Made by a program: the position numbers and the translations under genes. Below, piece by piece: positions 11,120 to 22,545 of a stretch of 64,000 nt of DNA. A model generated the notes under the pieces. That model searched no databases, was not told the DNA's origin, and was given only the letters and a program-made list of their open reading frames with translations. The stretch comes from Cycas panzhihuaensis (lineage: Eukaryota > Cycadophyta). The DNA lies in the NCBI GenBank assembly GCA_023213395.1, contig CM041465.1:161331741-161395740 (forward strand). The letters are read 5' to 3'. How positions within the stretch are numbered: the stretch's first letter is position 1; each line of letters begins with the position of its first letter.

Positions 11120-12496
11120 ATCTCCACCTTGACAATAATTTACTTGATACATTTCCTGGACCATTTATCACCTTTTTTGTAAGCTAAGAGAAGTTAAATA
11201 CCATTTAAAGTTCTTCAATAATATAAGTTTTGTGAATATATCATCGCAATTCTATTTTATGTTAACCTTCTCAAGTGCCACTCCATCTACTTCTATAACC
11301 TATCTAATAAAATGGTACTTAAGAGTAATATGCTTTGTCCTACTATGATAAGTTGGATTCTTTGCTAAGTAAATAACACTTTAACTATCACAAAATATCT
11401 TTACCTTTTCCTGTTTCCTTTCAAGCTCAACCAATAGACCCTGCAACCAGATTACTTCTTTACAAGTATGTTCTATAGTAATATATTCTACTTTTGTAGT
11501 AGATAATGTAATTATACTCTACAATTTTAACATCCAACTAACTAGACCATTTGCAAGAGTAAATACATAACCCAAAGCAGACCTTCTCTCGTCTAAATCT
11601 CCTAAAAAGTCTGAATCAACATATCCACAAACTTGATTACCTATGCCTCCAAAGGTAATGCAATAGTCACGTGTGCCTCTTAAATATTGAAGCACCCATT
11701 TCAGTACTACCTATGTTCATTTTCTAGATTTACCATAGACTTGCTAACTACACCAACTACATGTGAAATGTCAAGCCTTGTATATACCATAGCATACATC
11801 AAACTTTCGACTACACAGGCATAAGGTATATGAGATATATAATCCTTTTCTTCTTTATTACTAAGACTTAGACTCGAAGAAAGCTTGAAATGGGAAGCCA
11901 ATAGGATACTCACTATTTTCATATTTTCCATACTAAATATGGTTAGCACCTTCTCCATATATTTCTGCTGTGATAACCATAGATTACCATTTTTCTTGTC
12001 TCTATGTATCTCCATACCTAAGATTTATTTTGTAGCTCCTAGATCCTTCATATCAAAAGTCCTAGCTAATTGAGCTTTTAACTTGTTGATTTCTATCGTG
12101 CTCCTACTTGCAACCAGCATGTCATCAATGTATAATACCAAGATAATGAATAAGCCATTATCCAAGAATTTAAAGTAAACACAATAATCATACTCACTTC
12201 TTTTAAAATTTTAGCTCTCCATGAAGGCATCAAACTTCCTATACTATTGCCTAGGTGATTTCTTTAATCCATATAATAATTTCCTCATTCTATAAACAAG
12301 TCTTTTCCTGTCATCTTATACAAACCCTTCTAGTTGATCTATATAGATACTCCTCATTTAAATTTCCATGTAGAAAAGCTATTTTTACATCTAACTACTC
12401 CAACTCCAAATAAAGAGAAGGTACTAATGCTAACAGAACCTAAATTGAAATAAGTTTGATAACTAGTGAAAAGATCTGATGAGAGTCAATACTTGC
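11120..12496 (-). pseudogene. Copia-2 RT C-terminus and RNase H (3' half)
   Basis: Aligns to Copia-1 3821-5200. The RT box reads YIDD at 12121-12132. The open stretch 11707-12015 covers the RT/RNase H connection. Multiple stops and frame changes elsewhere. The reading stops at 12496, where Gypsy-1 is inserted, and resumes at 27327 with the homologue of Copia-1 5200 onward. Confidence 0.88.
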
Positions 12497-14996
12497 TGGA
12501 CGGGCTGCTACGGGATAACTACCTACTAATAGGTATGGGGGAGAGTGAGTGGTGAAATGATAGAAGGTGGAACCTAAGAGGCGAGTAACTATCACGCAGA
12601 GTGCCCCATGCGCCAGAGCGTAGGGCAAACCTGGGTTGACCTAGGGGCAGGACCCTCCCACCCTTGGGTGGCCAGAAGGGGGAAGAGGAAATCCAAAGGG
12701 AAAGAGTTAAGAGTAAGCCTACACAACCTAACCGGGTACACAAGTGATGTGAAAGGCAAGGCACTTGTGTGGTCGAGGAGAGGAAGAGAAAGGTGGAGAA
12801 AGAGAGTTCCTACAACCTTTCCTATAGACGGTAAAAATATATATAACAAAATAAATGAAATGCAACCAAACACGAAACCAAATTTTTCCTTTTTATCTTC
12901 CAATGTGCTAATTACTACAGGAAAAATAAAAGACGAAAAGGAGATAGCAAAGAGGAGCGAAACGTGCACCTGGACCGAGGGCGTGCGTGATGGAAGAGCC
13001 TTCTCGAGGAGAACCAAACCGTTCCATGCGGCGCATTGGATGCAAGTTGTTGCAGCGGGCAGAAAAGAGGGGCTTCCTTACCTTCCCCGGAAAATCAAAT
13101 GCGATGCCAAGAAAGAAAGGAAGCACCAACTAATAAGTGAAACAACACGAAAATATAACAAATACAAAGGTACTTACCGGTAACGGGACTAACGGGCGAT
13201 ATCCTCCGCGCTCCCCGAATACCTGCAAGCAAAGGCGGTCTCTCCCTTCCCAGAGGAAGAACACTAACATGCAATGCAAGGTTCTAACAATATATGCTCA
13301 AGTAATGTAAATGTAAACCTAAACATACATGCGATAGTGCTAACCCAACCAAGAAAGTGTCCAAGAAAGAGTGACCAAGGCGGAAGCAAATGATCGGTAA
13401 GCCTCGGAGTGGCCTACCTCCCGCAAATGATGTACTAACCTCCCCTCAAGAGCCACGAGGCAGCGAGGATAAAGTCAAGAGCAAGGGCTGGAAAATGGCA
13501 GCAACAAGGGCAAGGAGAGGCCCAAGAAAACCCACGGCGAACTAGGATGCTATGAGGAGCAAGCCGAGCGACCAGGAAGAAAGGTGGAGCAAAAAATCGG
13601 CGGTTGGGACTTATGAGTGATGCCCAAACCTGAACAAAAGCCCCAAATCAGCGCTGCAACTTGTGACAGTGCTGGTTTGGGTGACCAAAAGGAAGCCTTC
13701 AAACCCTTGTTTGCAAGCCAAGGGCAGCATGGGGCAAGAGGGAGGCTTTGGAGGGCTTAGAGCCGCTTAAGGAGCGTGGAAGGTGGTACGGAATCCACCC
13801 AGCTCCTCTCCAAAACCTATGCCACCCCTCAACGCCACGCCTTTGAGCAAAGAAACGCAGGTAAGAAGCACAGATAGAGTGGTATAGCAACCCACAAAAG
13901 GAAGGAAAAAACTGACTTACAAGATCAAGCAAAGAGCAAGCTAGACTGAGCATGAATATTACAAAAAAATAATGTAAAACCAAGAGTACCTGAGTAGGGG
14001 AGGCAAGGGGTTTGCCTCAGCCAAAGGACAGCGAGGAGGGGCTGAGAAATCAGCCCAGATCTGAAGCACAGCAGGTTTGAGACCCTACTAAGGAGATGTG
14101 AGAGGAAACACCTGTACTTGGGAGCACTTACGGACTGCCTGAGCAAAGATCAACTGGAAAACACTCCAAAGAGGCCCTCTCCAAGGTGTTTGAGGGGTTG
14201 GGAGAATGTCTCATCCACACCAAAGGAGAGCGTCAAGGAGGGAGCTGGTCCAAGAGTCAGCAGTAACAAAGCAGAGAAGAGCAGAGCAGGATGATGTTTC
14301 CTTGAGAGCAATTCCAAAAGTGAGCAAAAGAATCCTTGAAAATGAGTCAAAAGTGGCTTAAGTACTCAACCAAAACCCTAAAGCGAGCGATTAGGGCGCT
14401 ACCGAAGAGAAAGAAGGCGAGCCACGCGGGCGCTTCGCAATAAATGCGAAATTGCCACCATGGATTTTAAAAATAACCCGAGATACCGTCATCGCTGACT
14501 TTGTGATCACAATATTCAGCGATACCGAAAATTCAGCGATCGGCTGGAGCCAAAAATGGGGCCCACCAGCCAGTCTAGACCAAGGGCAGATGACCGAAAG
14601 GGCAAAAAGGAGATTAGAACACCTACCCGGGGGTACACAAGCCAACAAATAGGTCCAAGGGAGCAAAAATAGGGCTCGAGTGGGGTGGCAAGTTAACCAG
14701 ACAATGATGAGTCATCACACGGGCAGAGGTGGCACAAACCTAGTGGATCCTGGAGCGAGGAGGACAGATGCAGGAAGTAATATGGTCACCAGGGTGCCAC
14801 ACTCGCTAGGAGTGTGCCCCTGCTATAGTCGTCATAGGCTAAAATAAGTATGGACAACGGCAAGGTCGCCCACGAGCCACACACATGCAGACATGCTATC
14901 AATTACTCATCAAAAGAAAGAGATGGCAATGCGGAAAATATACCTGCACTTACCTGAGTCGGTGATTCCGTATCCATTCCCGGAAACCAGGAAACA
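12497..14996 (-). repeat. Gypsy-1 3' LTR
   Basis: 2,500 bp. Relative to the 5' LTR it lacks about 70 bp (joined near 12615; present at about 24902-24980). It retains about 45 bp at 12909-12953 that the 5' LTR has lost. Because Gypsy-2 LTRs have both segments, each LTR suffered its own deletion. It carries AAACCCTAA-type telomere-like sequence (14373-14382) and a splice-donor-like site (minus CAG/GTAAGT near 14949-14958). Confidence 0.92.
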
Positions 14997-15008
14997 CTGC
15001 CCCCTTAG
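14997..15008 (-). other. Gypsy-1 polypurine tract
   Basis: Minus-strand CTAAGGGGGCAG directly upstream of the 3' LTR start TGTTTCC. The Gypsy-3 counterpart is at 33155-33166; the tract of Gypsy-2 (just before 59618) is eroded. Confidence 0.8.
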
Positions 15009-15408
15009 CAGCAGAGCCTTGCCGCTCGGAAGCCTGGTGCGATGGCGAATGCTGGCAACACAACTGTCATTAGCACATGTGTATATAGATATATCAATCA
15101 AGATCATAACAGTAGGCAAGGGTGCCAGTGAGTGTCGTGGCGGAACGCGTGGATACGAAAGTGGCGGTGGAGACAACATAGGGGCTGCCTATGAGCCACC
15201 TGGAAACCGACTGGAAGAAAGAGACAGGTGAGGGGGCTACCCCCACCACAAAGGATGCAAAGGAGCATGCATAGTCAAGTAAAGAATAGGCAAAGAGCGG
15301 GCATCATAGTTTTACCTCATCAGTGACCAGGTTTCGGAGGTGCGAACGGATCGCAAAGCAGAGCGACAGACAACCTGGGGCTTGGGCGACAAGAAAGCCA
15401 GGCAAGCC

Positions 15409-15826
15409 TCAGGGATGGTCAGCAAGGAGGGGAAGGTGGCGCTCAAGGATGAGGCGAACGAGACTATTTGCCTCAGCATTGAGAGCCCGAGGGTTATGCT
15501 AGATATTGACAAAAGAGAAGCGGGCCAGGAGAGATCTGGCAGCGGAAGCGAGGGTCCTCAAGTGAGGGTATCGCACCTGGTAAACTTGGGTGAGATGAGA
15601 CACCACAACTTGAGAGTCGCAAAGCAAGACAATGGATCCGTGATGGAACCGGAGGGCATCAGTTAGGGCTTCAATAACAGCTGTATACTCAGCTTCGTTG
15701 TTGGTAGCCTCTGGGAGGAAGATCCTAGAGTGGAGGAGATCATGTCCGTAAGGGTCATGGAGAATCCACGCAGCAAAGGGTCCGTGATTACCGCGATTCC
15801 ACCATCCAGAAGATGTGAGCGGACAT
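15409..15826 (-). pseudogene. Gypsy-1 second RNase H (aRNH-type), frameshifted
   Basis: The minus frame 15499-15942 contains AAWIL, FLPEATNNEAEYTAVIEAL and LLCDSQVVVSHL, i.e. the Glu and second Asp of an RNase H D-E-D site in the plant/archaeal-type RNase H pattern (RVT_3-like). Past a TAG at 15499-15501 the same frame continues with the C-terminal signature RALNAEAN. The first catalytic Asp block (FTDGGS in Gypsy-2) is destroyed by a net 5-base loss near 15790-15815. The start is taken at 15826 by alignment with Gypsy-2 58797. It lies between the antisense PMD gene remnant and the PPT, far downstream of integrase. This is separate from the gypsy RNase H at 19330-19800. Confidence 0.82.
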
Positions 15827-16257
15827 AGGTGACACAAAATCCAAGGCATAATGGATGGTGAAAGCAATACTCGAAAAGCAAGCAGAAGATGGCCGTGAAG
15901 GGTAGGAGGGCCTAGCAATGAGGTTACCCAGGGTGAGAGCAAGCAACCCGATCACCAACAGAGGGTGGTCAGAAGGAACGGCCTCCTAGGGCGCTAAAAG
16001 GTCGCTTCAGGAAGCGAAACATGCCCCCAGGCGGGGGAAGCATTCCCTTTGGGGACCCTAGGAGCGAGAAAGGGCCACAGAAATGAGTCCAGGGCAACGA
16101 AATGAGCCAAACGAGTATAAACTCGGGCAGGCATGGGAGTGACGTGTAAAATGATGCAGAAGGGTCCTGGCAAAAGCGCGATAATGAGGCACCATAAATG
16201 CCCTTCCAAAGGAGGGCAAAAAGGACATCAATACAGCACAATTAACGACAGGGCCAG

Positions 16258-17295
16258 AAGGCAAAGGCAAATAGGGGGACGAGATGGTGGAGATAGTGGG
16301 GCCGGCCCGTCGTGACCTGCAGGGGAGGCAGGTCCCTCAAGGACAGCAGGAGAGGCAGAGGGTCCATCCGGAGCTGCCAGAGGAGAGGCAGGACCTTCAG
16401 GAGCACAGGGTGAGGTCAGGGGACCCGTGACTAGGGCCCGCAGGCTACGGATCATGATGGGATCTGCAGGGACGAGAGCTGGGCCCACCCCCACGAGGTG
16501 AGAGACCCAGGTAGAGGAGGTGCCAGAGGACGAGGCACCTGCTATCAAGTGAGAGCAGGAGGGGAGGATGTCACGTGACCAGAGGATCAAAGCGCCACGC
16601 AGGTGAGACCTAACCTTTTCCAGAGTCATTTGGCATCCAGATAGAAGTTTGGTTTGATTTGATTATGACATATATAGTGAGATATAGACTGACAAATGGC
16701 ATGTTGCATTGGCAGGTACAGCAGAGATCCGGAGATTAGTGGAGGCTGTGGTGAGGGAGATATTCCCCCAGGTGTATGCAAAGGGGCAACCGCCCATCCA
16801 GGCAGGTGATGAGCCTAGAGTGGCAGGAGCCCACAGAGAGGCGTTCGCCCCGTTGGTGAGGGCGAGGGACATATGGGCTGCAGAGTCCCAAGAGCACGTG
16901 ACATCCTGTGGACGATCTGCAGCAGAGAGAGATGACGCGAGGCGAGAGGGACGAGTCATGAGGACTGCACAGCTCTAGAGGCAGGCGGTGTGTGGAGATG
17001 GAGAGAGCAGACCCAGTAGCCATCACCGAGGCCCTGTGGTGACAGAGGAGGCACTCGGGAGAGCGGATCGTATCCGTGCCGACACGATCGCCTAGTAGCA
17101 CAGATGGTATCGAGGTCGAGCCGGAGCAGGACACGTACCCACACAGCGGCGACGACCCCGAGACGGCTAAGAGATGAGGAGAGCGAGGCGGGCAGCTCGC
17201 GAAGGCCCAGGAGGAGCCTCGGAGGCATGTGGTCCCCAGGAGAGGGATCACAGAGACCAGGAGATGGCACCCCAGGAGCGGGGCCACAGCAGTAG
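16258..17295 (+). pseudogene. Gypsy-1 antisense PMD gene, C-terminal remnant
   Basis: Runs opposite to the element. The promoter, first exon and PMD are absent: sequence homologous to Gypsy-2 just upstream of its aRNH (about 58343) is fused near 16277-16281 to sequence homologous to the middle of its exon 2 (about 56757). What remains is a Gly/Pro/Ala-rich acidic tail, a consensus donor at 16602/16603 (GTGAGA), a 113-bp intron, an acceptor at 16715 (TTGGCAG) and exon 3. Exon 3 has an open piece at 16709-16978 (VREIFPQVYAKGQPPIQAG, then an Arg/Glu-rich coiled-coil-like stretch) and ends ...GAGPQQ at a stop near 17295. No function is possible without the PMD. Confidence 0.75.
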
Positions 17296-17958
17296 GACAT
17301 GTACATATAGCTTTGGAAGGGGAAAGCACAGGCCTCCAGGGGGTCATATATAGGACCATATGATTGTACCCCCCTGCAAGGACACCGGCTTCCTAGGATG
17401 TAAGATGCGATATGATTTTTGATATGGATATATATATGCATGGGGTGACAGGAACCCCATTCGGATATGAGATGTTGTGTATGATGTATCATATGGATGA
17501 CATGTATAGTTGTTTTACGTTTTGTGAATGTTATGTTGTGGATGTTTTATGTTGTGGATAGTTTTATTATATGGACACACATTTCCTTCCATGTATGGCT
17601 ATACATCCAACAGGAGCACACACACACATCGTGAGCGGGACGACAGAGAGATGTGAGGTTAGAGGATAGCGTGGCATACACGTCTACAGGAGAGCATAGT
17701 GGGATATGCGAAGGAAACGGCGGGCAGGAAAGAGGGGCGACGATGCCCCCAAGCATCTTCCTGATTGGGGGATGCCCAAGCAAGATGACACAAGGGTTCC
17801 CGAGAGGATACAGGAACATGGGTTCCGCGGAAGGAACCGAAAAGAAGAAGGAGGATCCATCCTAAATTGCCACTCTACCCATGGTTGGGAAGAATGGGGA
17901 CAACCTAAGATGGTAGTTTAGGCTCATTTCAGAGCAGGGCAAAGGGATCGCCGAGGGA
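17296..17958. other. Convergent spacer between antisense PMD gene and integrase (Gypsy-1)
   Basis: No gene. It separates the 3' ends of two opposing genes. It contains short AT/TG-rich repeats (17405-17425, 17520-17570) and is homologous to 55084-55740 in Gypsy-2 and, weakly, to 40516-41316 in Gypsy-3. Presumably 3' untranslated sequence for both strands. Confidence 0.6.
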
Positions 17959-19328
17959 TCACATGTAAAACTTCTTAAGGAACTTCCCATTAACGGCTTT
18001 CTCAAATTCGAGCCCTTCCAGGGTGGCTATCCTATAAGCACCATTATCGAGGGATTCGATAATGATGAAAGGACCAACCCATCGGGGTTTGAATTTGGTC
18101 AAATGGTCATGGAGATATTCGATCTTGAGGACATAGTCCCTAGGAAACAAAGGGCAGGAACGAAGGCGTTTATCGTAGGCCCTTTGTGAGCAGGCTTTGG
18201 ATGCTAGGTTAGCCTGATAGGCAGCTAAGCGTCTCTCATCCAAAGCTTCGAGATCGAACAGGCGAGCTTGACGGATCGACTCTTCATCGATGAAACCTCA
18301 AAGGGAGACTCGCAAGGAATGAATCCCCACCTCCAACGGGAGTACCACCTCAGTACCGTAGACCAGGGAGAACGGGGTCATTCCCGTGGCAGAATGGATA
18401 GAGGTGCGATAAGCCCATAAGGCGGAGGGCAACTAAAGGTACTAATCCTTTTGGGATTGAGCAACGGTTTTCTTGAGGATGCTGACGAGAGTCTTGTTAA
18501 AAGACTCCACTTGGCCATTTACCTGAGGGTAGTAAGGGGAGGAAGTCTTGTGAGAAATTTTAAACTTCTCACAAAGCTCATCCACCTCCTTATTACAGAA
18601 AGGAGTTCCATTGTCGGTGATTAGGACGTCCAGAATTCTGAAACGGCAAATGATATGCTGATAAATGAATGTGGCAATCGTTTTGCCAGGAGTAGTGATC
18701 AAAGGAATGGCTTCCGCCCATTTGGTGAAATACTCCGTGGCAGTCAAGATGAACTTGTGCTGCGACGACGAAGGTGGGGAGATAGCACCGATAAGGTCTA
18801 GTCCCCACTGAGCGAAAGGCCACGGCGAAACAATAGGATGCAGGGCCTCGAAAGGCACATGGGAAATGTTGGCGTGCTCTTGACATCGCCGACATTTCAG
18901 AGCAAAGGCGTGAGCGTCTTTAAAAAGAGATGGCCAGAAATAGCCCATGCGGAGGATCCTCTGAGCCATAGACTGGCCCCCAAAGTGACCTCCACAAATG
19001 CCGTGGTGGCATTCGCGAAGTGCCTAGTCGGCAAACGTGCGGTGGCAGCAGGAGGATCCCATCGAAGGACCTCTTGTACAATACCGTCCACGAGGAGGTA
19101 TTGCCTAGCGTAAGTCCTGGGATCAGATTTAACTTTATTACTAGCGTCAGGGCGGTATTGCTGCTGTGTGAGATACCGCACTATGTCGCCATACCATTCA
19201 TTGTCGATGAGGAGATGGGGAGAAGCTCCCTGAATCATCAAGATAGACTCATCGGGGAGAGAGTCGTCAACGAGAGTATCAAAGGAGTTAGGGATAGGGG
19301 CGTCCGCGAGTTGCTCAGCCACTATCAT
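17959..19328 (-). pseudogene. Gypsy-1 integrase (defective, catalytic triad intact)
   Basis: The core frame 18442-18969 has the complete D-D-E set: Asp58 in WGLDLIGAI, Asp119 in LITDNGTPF, and Glu155 in NGQVESFNK, the last with 35 residues from Asp to Glu. The N-terminal HHCC zinc region lies just upstream across a frame change (19000-18960), with ECHHGICGGHFGGQSM and CRRCQ readable. The C-terminal domain with the GPY-like WVGPFIIIESLDNGAYRI is at 17959-18243. Stops: TAG at 18442-18444 (shared with Gypsy-2) and others to 18300. The enzyme would insert the cDNA; this copy cannot make it intact. Confidence 0.9.
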
Positions 19329-20522
19329 TCCCTTCTTCGATTTCCAGTTAACGATATGGAGATCAAACTCTTGGAGTAGGACGGCCCAACGACCCCCACA
19401 AATCTGAACGAGTTAGTAAGTATCGCAAGGGATCAGATTGAATGATCACCTTGGTGGTGCTGCCGAGCAAGTAGTGCCTAAACTTCTTGGTCGCATGGAC
19501 CAAGGAGAGGCATTCCTTCTTGGTAGGGAAATAATTAAGCTCAGCAGCCACGAGAGTGCGACTGATGAAATATATAGCTCTCTCAGATCCTGAGTCGTCC
19601 TCCTGAGCGAGCATAGCGCCCAAGGACTCGTCGATCCGAGGTATACAGATGAAGGGCCCTATCGAATCGGGAGGCGCCAGCGTAGGAGGCGGAAGCCGTG
19701 GCTTCCTTGAGTCCTTCAAGGCCTTTTGGGTCTTGTCGGACCGTGCAAAAGGAGCTCCTTCTTCAATAGGTTCGTGAGGGGTTTAGCGCTCACGTGAAAT
19801 CGGCCAAGAAGTGCCTAAGGAAACCAAGCACACTGAAACGACTTAATCTGTCGTTGAGTTCCAGGTGGCGGCATGTCGAGGATCGCTCTGACTTTGTCAG
19901 GGTCGATTTGAATTCCTTGCTTGGATACAGGGAATCTAAGGAGTTTACCCGAGGTAACGGCAAACACACATTTAAGCAGATTAAGACTGACGTAATACTC
20001 GCGGCATCACGAGAAGATGGCACGCAAGTCGGAAGGGTGATGGGCTCTCACACGGGAAAGACCCATCATATCATCCATGAAGACCTCCAGCATGTCATTG
20101 ATGAGGTCATGGAAGATAAAATACATGGCTCTTTGGTAAGTAGCACCTGTATTTTTAAGGCCAAAGGGCATCGCCTTATAGGCGAAGGTACCCCAGGGAG
20201 TAGTGAAGGCCGTCTTATGACGATCTTCAGGAGAGATCTGAATTTGGTTATAGCCAGAGAATCCGTCCATTAGGGACATCACTTCGAATCCGGCGGTGCG
20301 ATCGATGATTTGATCGAGGAAGGGTAACAGAAAATTATCCTTAGGACAAGCGTTGTTGATGTCGTGAAAGTCGACGCATATACGGATCGCCCCGTTCTTT
20401 TTAGCAACGGGAACAATATTGGAGACCCACTTAGGGTAGTCAATAGAAGTAATGAGTCCAGCGTCCAGAAGCTTCTCAACCTCCATTTTGATGGCGGCAG
20501 ATAGCTTTGGGTGAAGGGGACG
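19329..20522 (-). pseudogene. Gypsy-1 reverse transcriptase and gypsy RNase H (defective)
   Basis: RT palm frame 20007-20486: first catalytic Asp in SLMDGFSGYNQ (residue 74) and the active-site box FMDD (codons 20070-20081, Met at the x position). A TGA at 20007-20009 follows LRAIFS and is shared with Gypsy-2. The RT thumb and RNase H continue with frame changes; RNase H is readable at 19363-19719 (DESLGAMLAQED, YFISRTL, ELNYFPTKKECLSLVHA). The fingers start (EVEKLLDAGLI) is preceded by another stop near 20522. Gypsy order RT-RNase H-integrase confirms Ty3/gypsy. Confidence 0.9.
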
Positions 20523-22545
20523 CTACTTCTGGCGCACAGGGCGGGCGCTAGGAAGGGTGGTGAGGTTATGAGTGACAATCGAGGGGTCGATTCCCTTCAT
20601 GTCAGCATAATCCCACGCGAAAATGTCTCGAAACTCCTGGAACAGAAGGGAGTACTCCCTTATCTCATCAGGGGAACATTCCAACACAACCTTAATGACC
20701 TTGCCCGGGGCCAAGAATATGTCTTGAGTTGCCCCCATGCACATGGCATTACCCTCCTCGAAGTGGAGAGGGGCAAGATCAACAAGAAGAGGAGGAATAG
20801 GAGACGGGATCGGATCGGCGAGCGTGGATCTGATCGTGAGGATCTTCTGATGACCAAGCCGGTGGTGACCAGAAGGCAAGTTGGGCATAAGGCCTGCTAG
20901 ATGCTCGAGCAGGGCTTCGTCATCCTCGAAATAATCCACCCCATGGATGACCTTACTTTGAGTAGAAGAAGCGCTGGAGGGAGTAGGAGCAACGGGACCA
21001 TGATGACCGTCGGGTTGCTCAACTTCCTCGCAGAAATTCGAAGGAAAACCAGGAAGATGCTCCTCGGAAGGAGCGAAAGGCAATTCCTCAAAACCATTAC
21101 CTACGGGGGGTAATGAAAAAGAAGAACTGACGATAGGCGGGTCAACACGAGCGATGACGTGTGACATGCACGAGGGGCTAGCCTCACCAACGAGAGAGGT
21201 TCTAGCTGGGGATCTAGAATAAGGCAAGTGTGACCTAATGGCGCGGAGGAAAGAGACGGGGTGAAGACAATCCTCATCTTTGTCAAGTGACTCGTCGTCA
21301 CTAAACGAAGCGAGGTACCCGTAACTCCCGACGCCAATAGAGGTGAACCGCATGAGACTAGGGGGAGAAGACACGGGGTCTTCTTCGGATGGGTTAGGCA
21401 TACCAATAGAGCAAGCTGAGGCATGAGTAGATGAACCTTGGTTTCTTGAATCGGAACGGGTTTGTTTGGTAAAAGGGCATTCGCGGGGAATCACTCTCAT
21501 CCATCCGTCATGGACGAATTTAAGTTGTCCCCAAAGAGTCAAGCACACGGCTCCCATTTGGTCGAGCCATGGATGACCTAGAAGGAGGTTGTAATCCACA
21601 TCAACGTCGAGGACTACAACGTCGGCAAGAATGGTCTTGCCCTCAAGGGTGAGCGGAATTGCGACAGATCCCAAAGGGGTCTTCTCGCTACCATCATAAC
21701 CTTGGCATCGCCAAGGAACAGGTTCCAAGGCGGAGATACCAAGCCCTTGCATGACATGCAAGGGCATGGCATTGACAGAAGAACCATTGTCAACAACAGT
21801 CCTTCGAAGAGTGCAATCAGGCGTATCGATGGTGATGGTGAATGGGAAGTTCCACTGACGTTCCCTTTCACCAGCGGGAGGAAGATCCTTAGGATCAAAG
21901 GAAATAATGGGTCCACTACCTTGGGCGACACCCAAAGCGTGGACAGGCGCATCACTTGATCCTAAAGCTTCCAGGAGGAGGGCCCGCTGCTCGGGACAAC
22001 TCCTCAGAACGTCCATCAAGGACATTCCTGCAGCGACTGTATGGAGCTCGTCCACGACGGAGAAAGGCTTACCCTTCCCAGTAGGTTGGGTAAGTGCCCT
22101 TCGGAAATCGTAACGACCCGGGCGTACAGGAATAGCCTTGGGGAAGAGAGGGACTTCTGGAGGAAGGGTCTCCTAAGAGGGCTCAAGGAGCGGAAGAACA
22201 AGAAGCTCCCGCCACTTCCTTAGAGGCTTGAGATCGTGTAAGGGGGAAAGTGGGAGTTGCTTCAAGCAACTGGATCACCTTCTTCCCCCTGATCCGGGGT
22301 CGTGAAGGTGACGGGGTGCGACGGCTAGGAGAACGGGAAGAGGAAGACGAGTTCCGAGCGCCCTTCCCTTTGTCGCGGGAAGGATAGGGATCAGGCGATC
22401 TTCCTCGGTTTCGGTTGTTCTTGGTTTGGGTATTGCGATCACGTTCCCCATGTTTAGGGAATGGATCCTTGTGAACTGGTTGATCCAAATTAGGCCTTGA
22501 GGCCCGTTTGGGAGAAGAATCGCGTCGAGGGGCATCCTTTGGATG
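20523..22545 (-). pseudogene. Gypsy-1 protease plus long acidic linker
   Basis: Contains the longest open frame in the window (20523-22055, 510 codons), open at the 3' side up to a stop before RT. The protease active site is VVDNGSSVNAM, Asp codon at 21789-21791, with DNG in place of the common DTG/DSG. The C-terminal protease motif LLLGHPWLDQMGAV follows about 70 residues later. About 300 residues then follow that are Ser/Pro-rich and acidic (SFSDDESLDKDEDCLHPVSF; VDYFEDDEALLEHL), and the frame ends with the RT N-terminal motif FAWDYADMKGIDPSIV. The linker resembles no domain I recognise but is conserved in Gypsy-2 and Gypsy-3. Confidence 0.85.

Noticed and set aside
12608-13183. 191-codon plus ORF in the Gypsy-1 LTR (partly repeated near 25029-25629)
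   Set aside because: Antisense ORF in a long LTR; broken by frame changes in the other LTR copies and without a recognisable domain.
13699-13983. Sense ORF in Gypsy LTRs (also near 26086, 46717, 60648)
   Set aside because: Recurs only because LTRs are copies of each other; frame and ends differ between copies.
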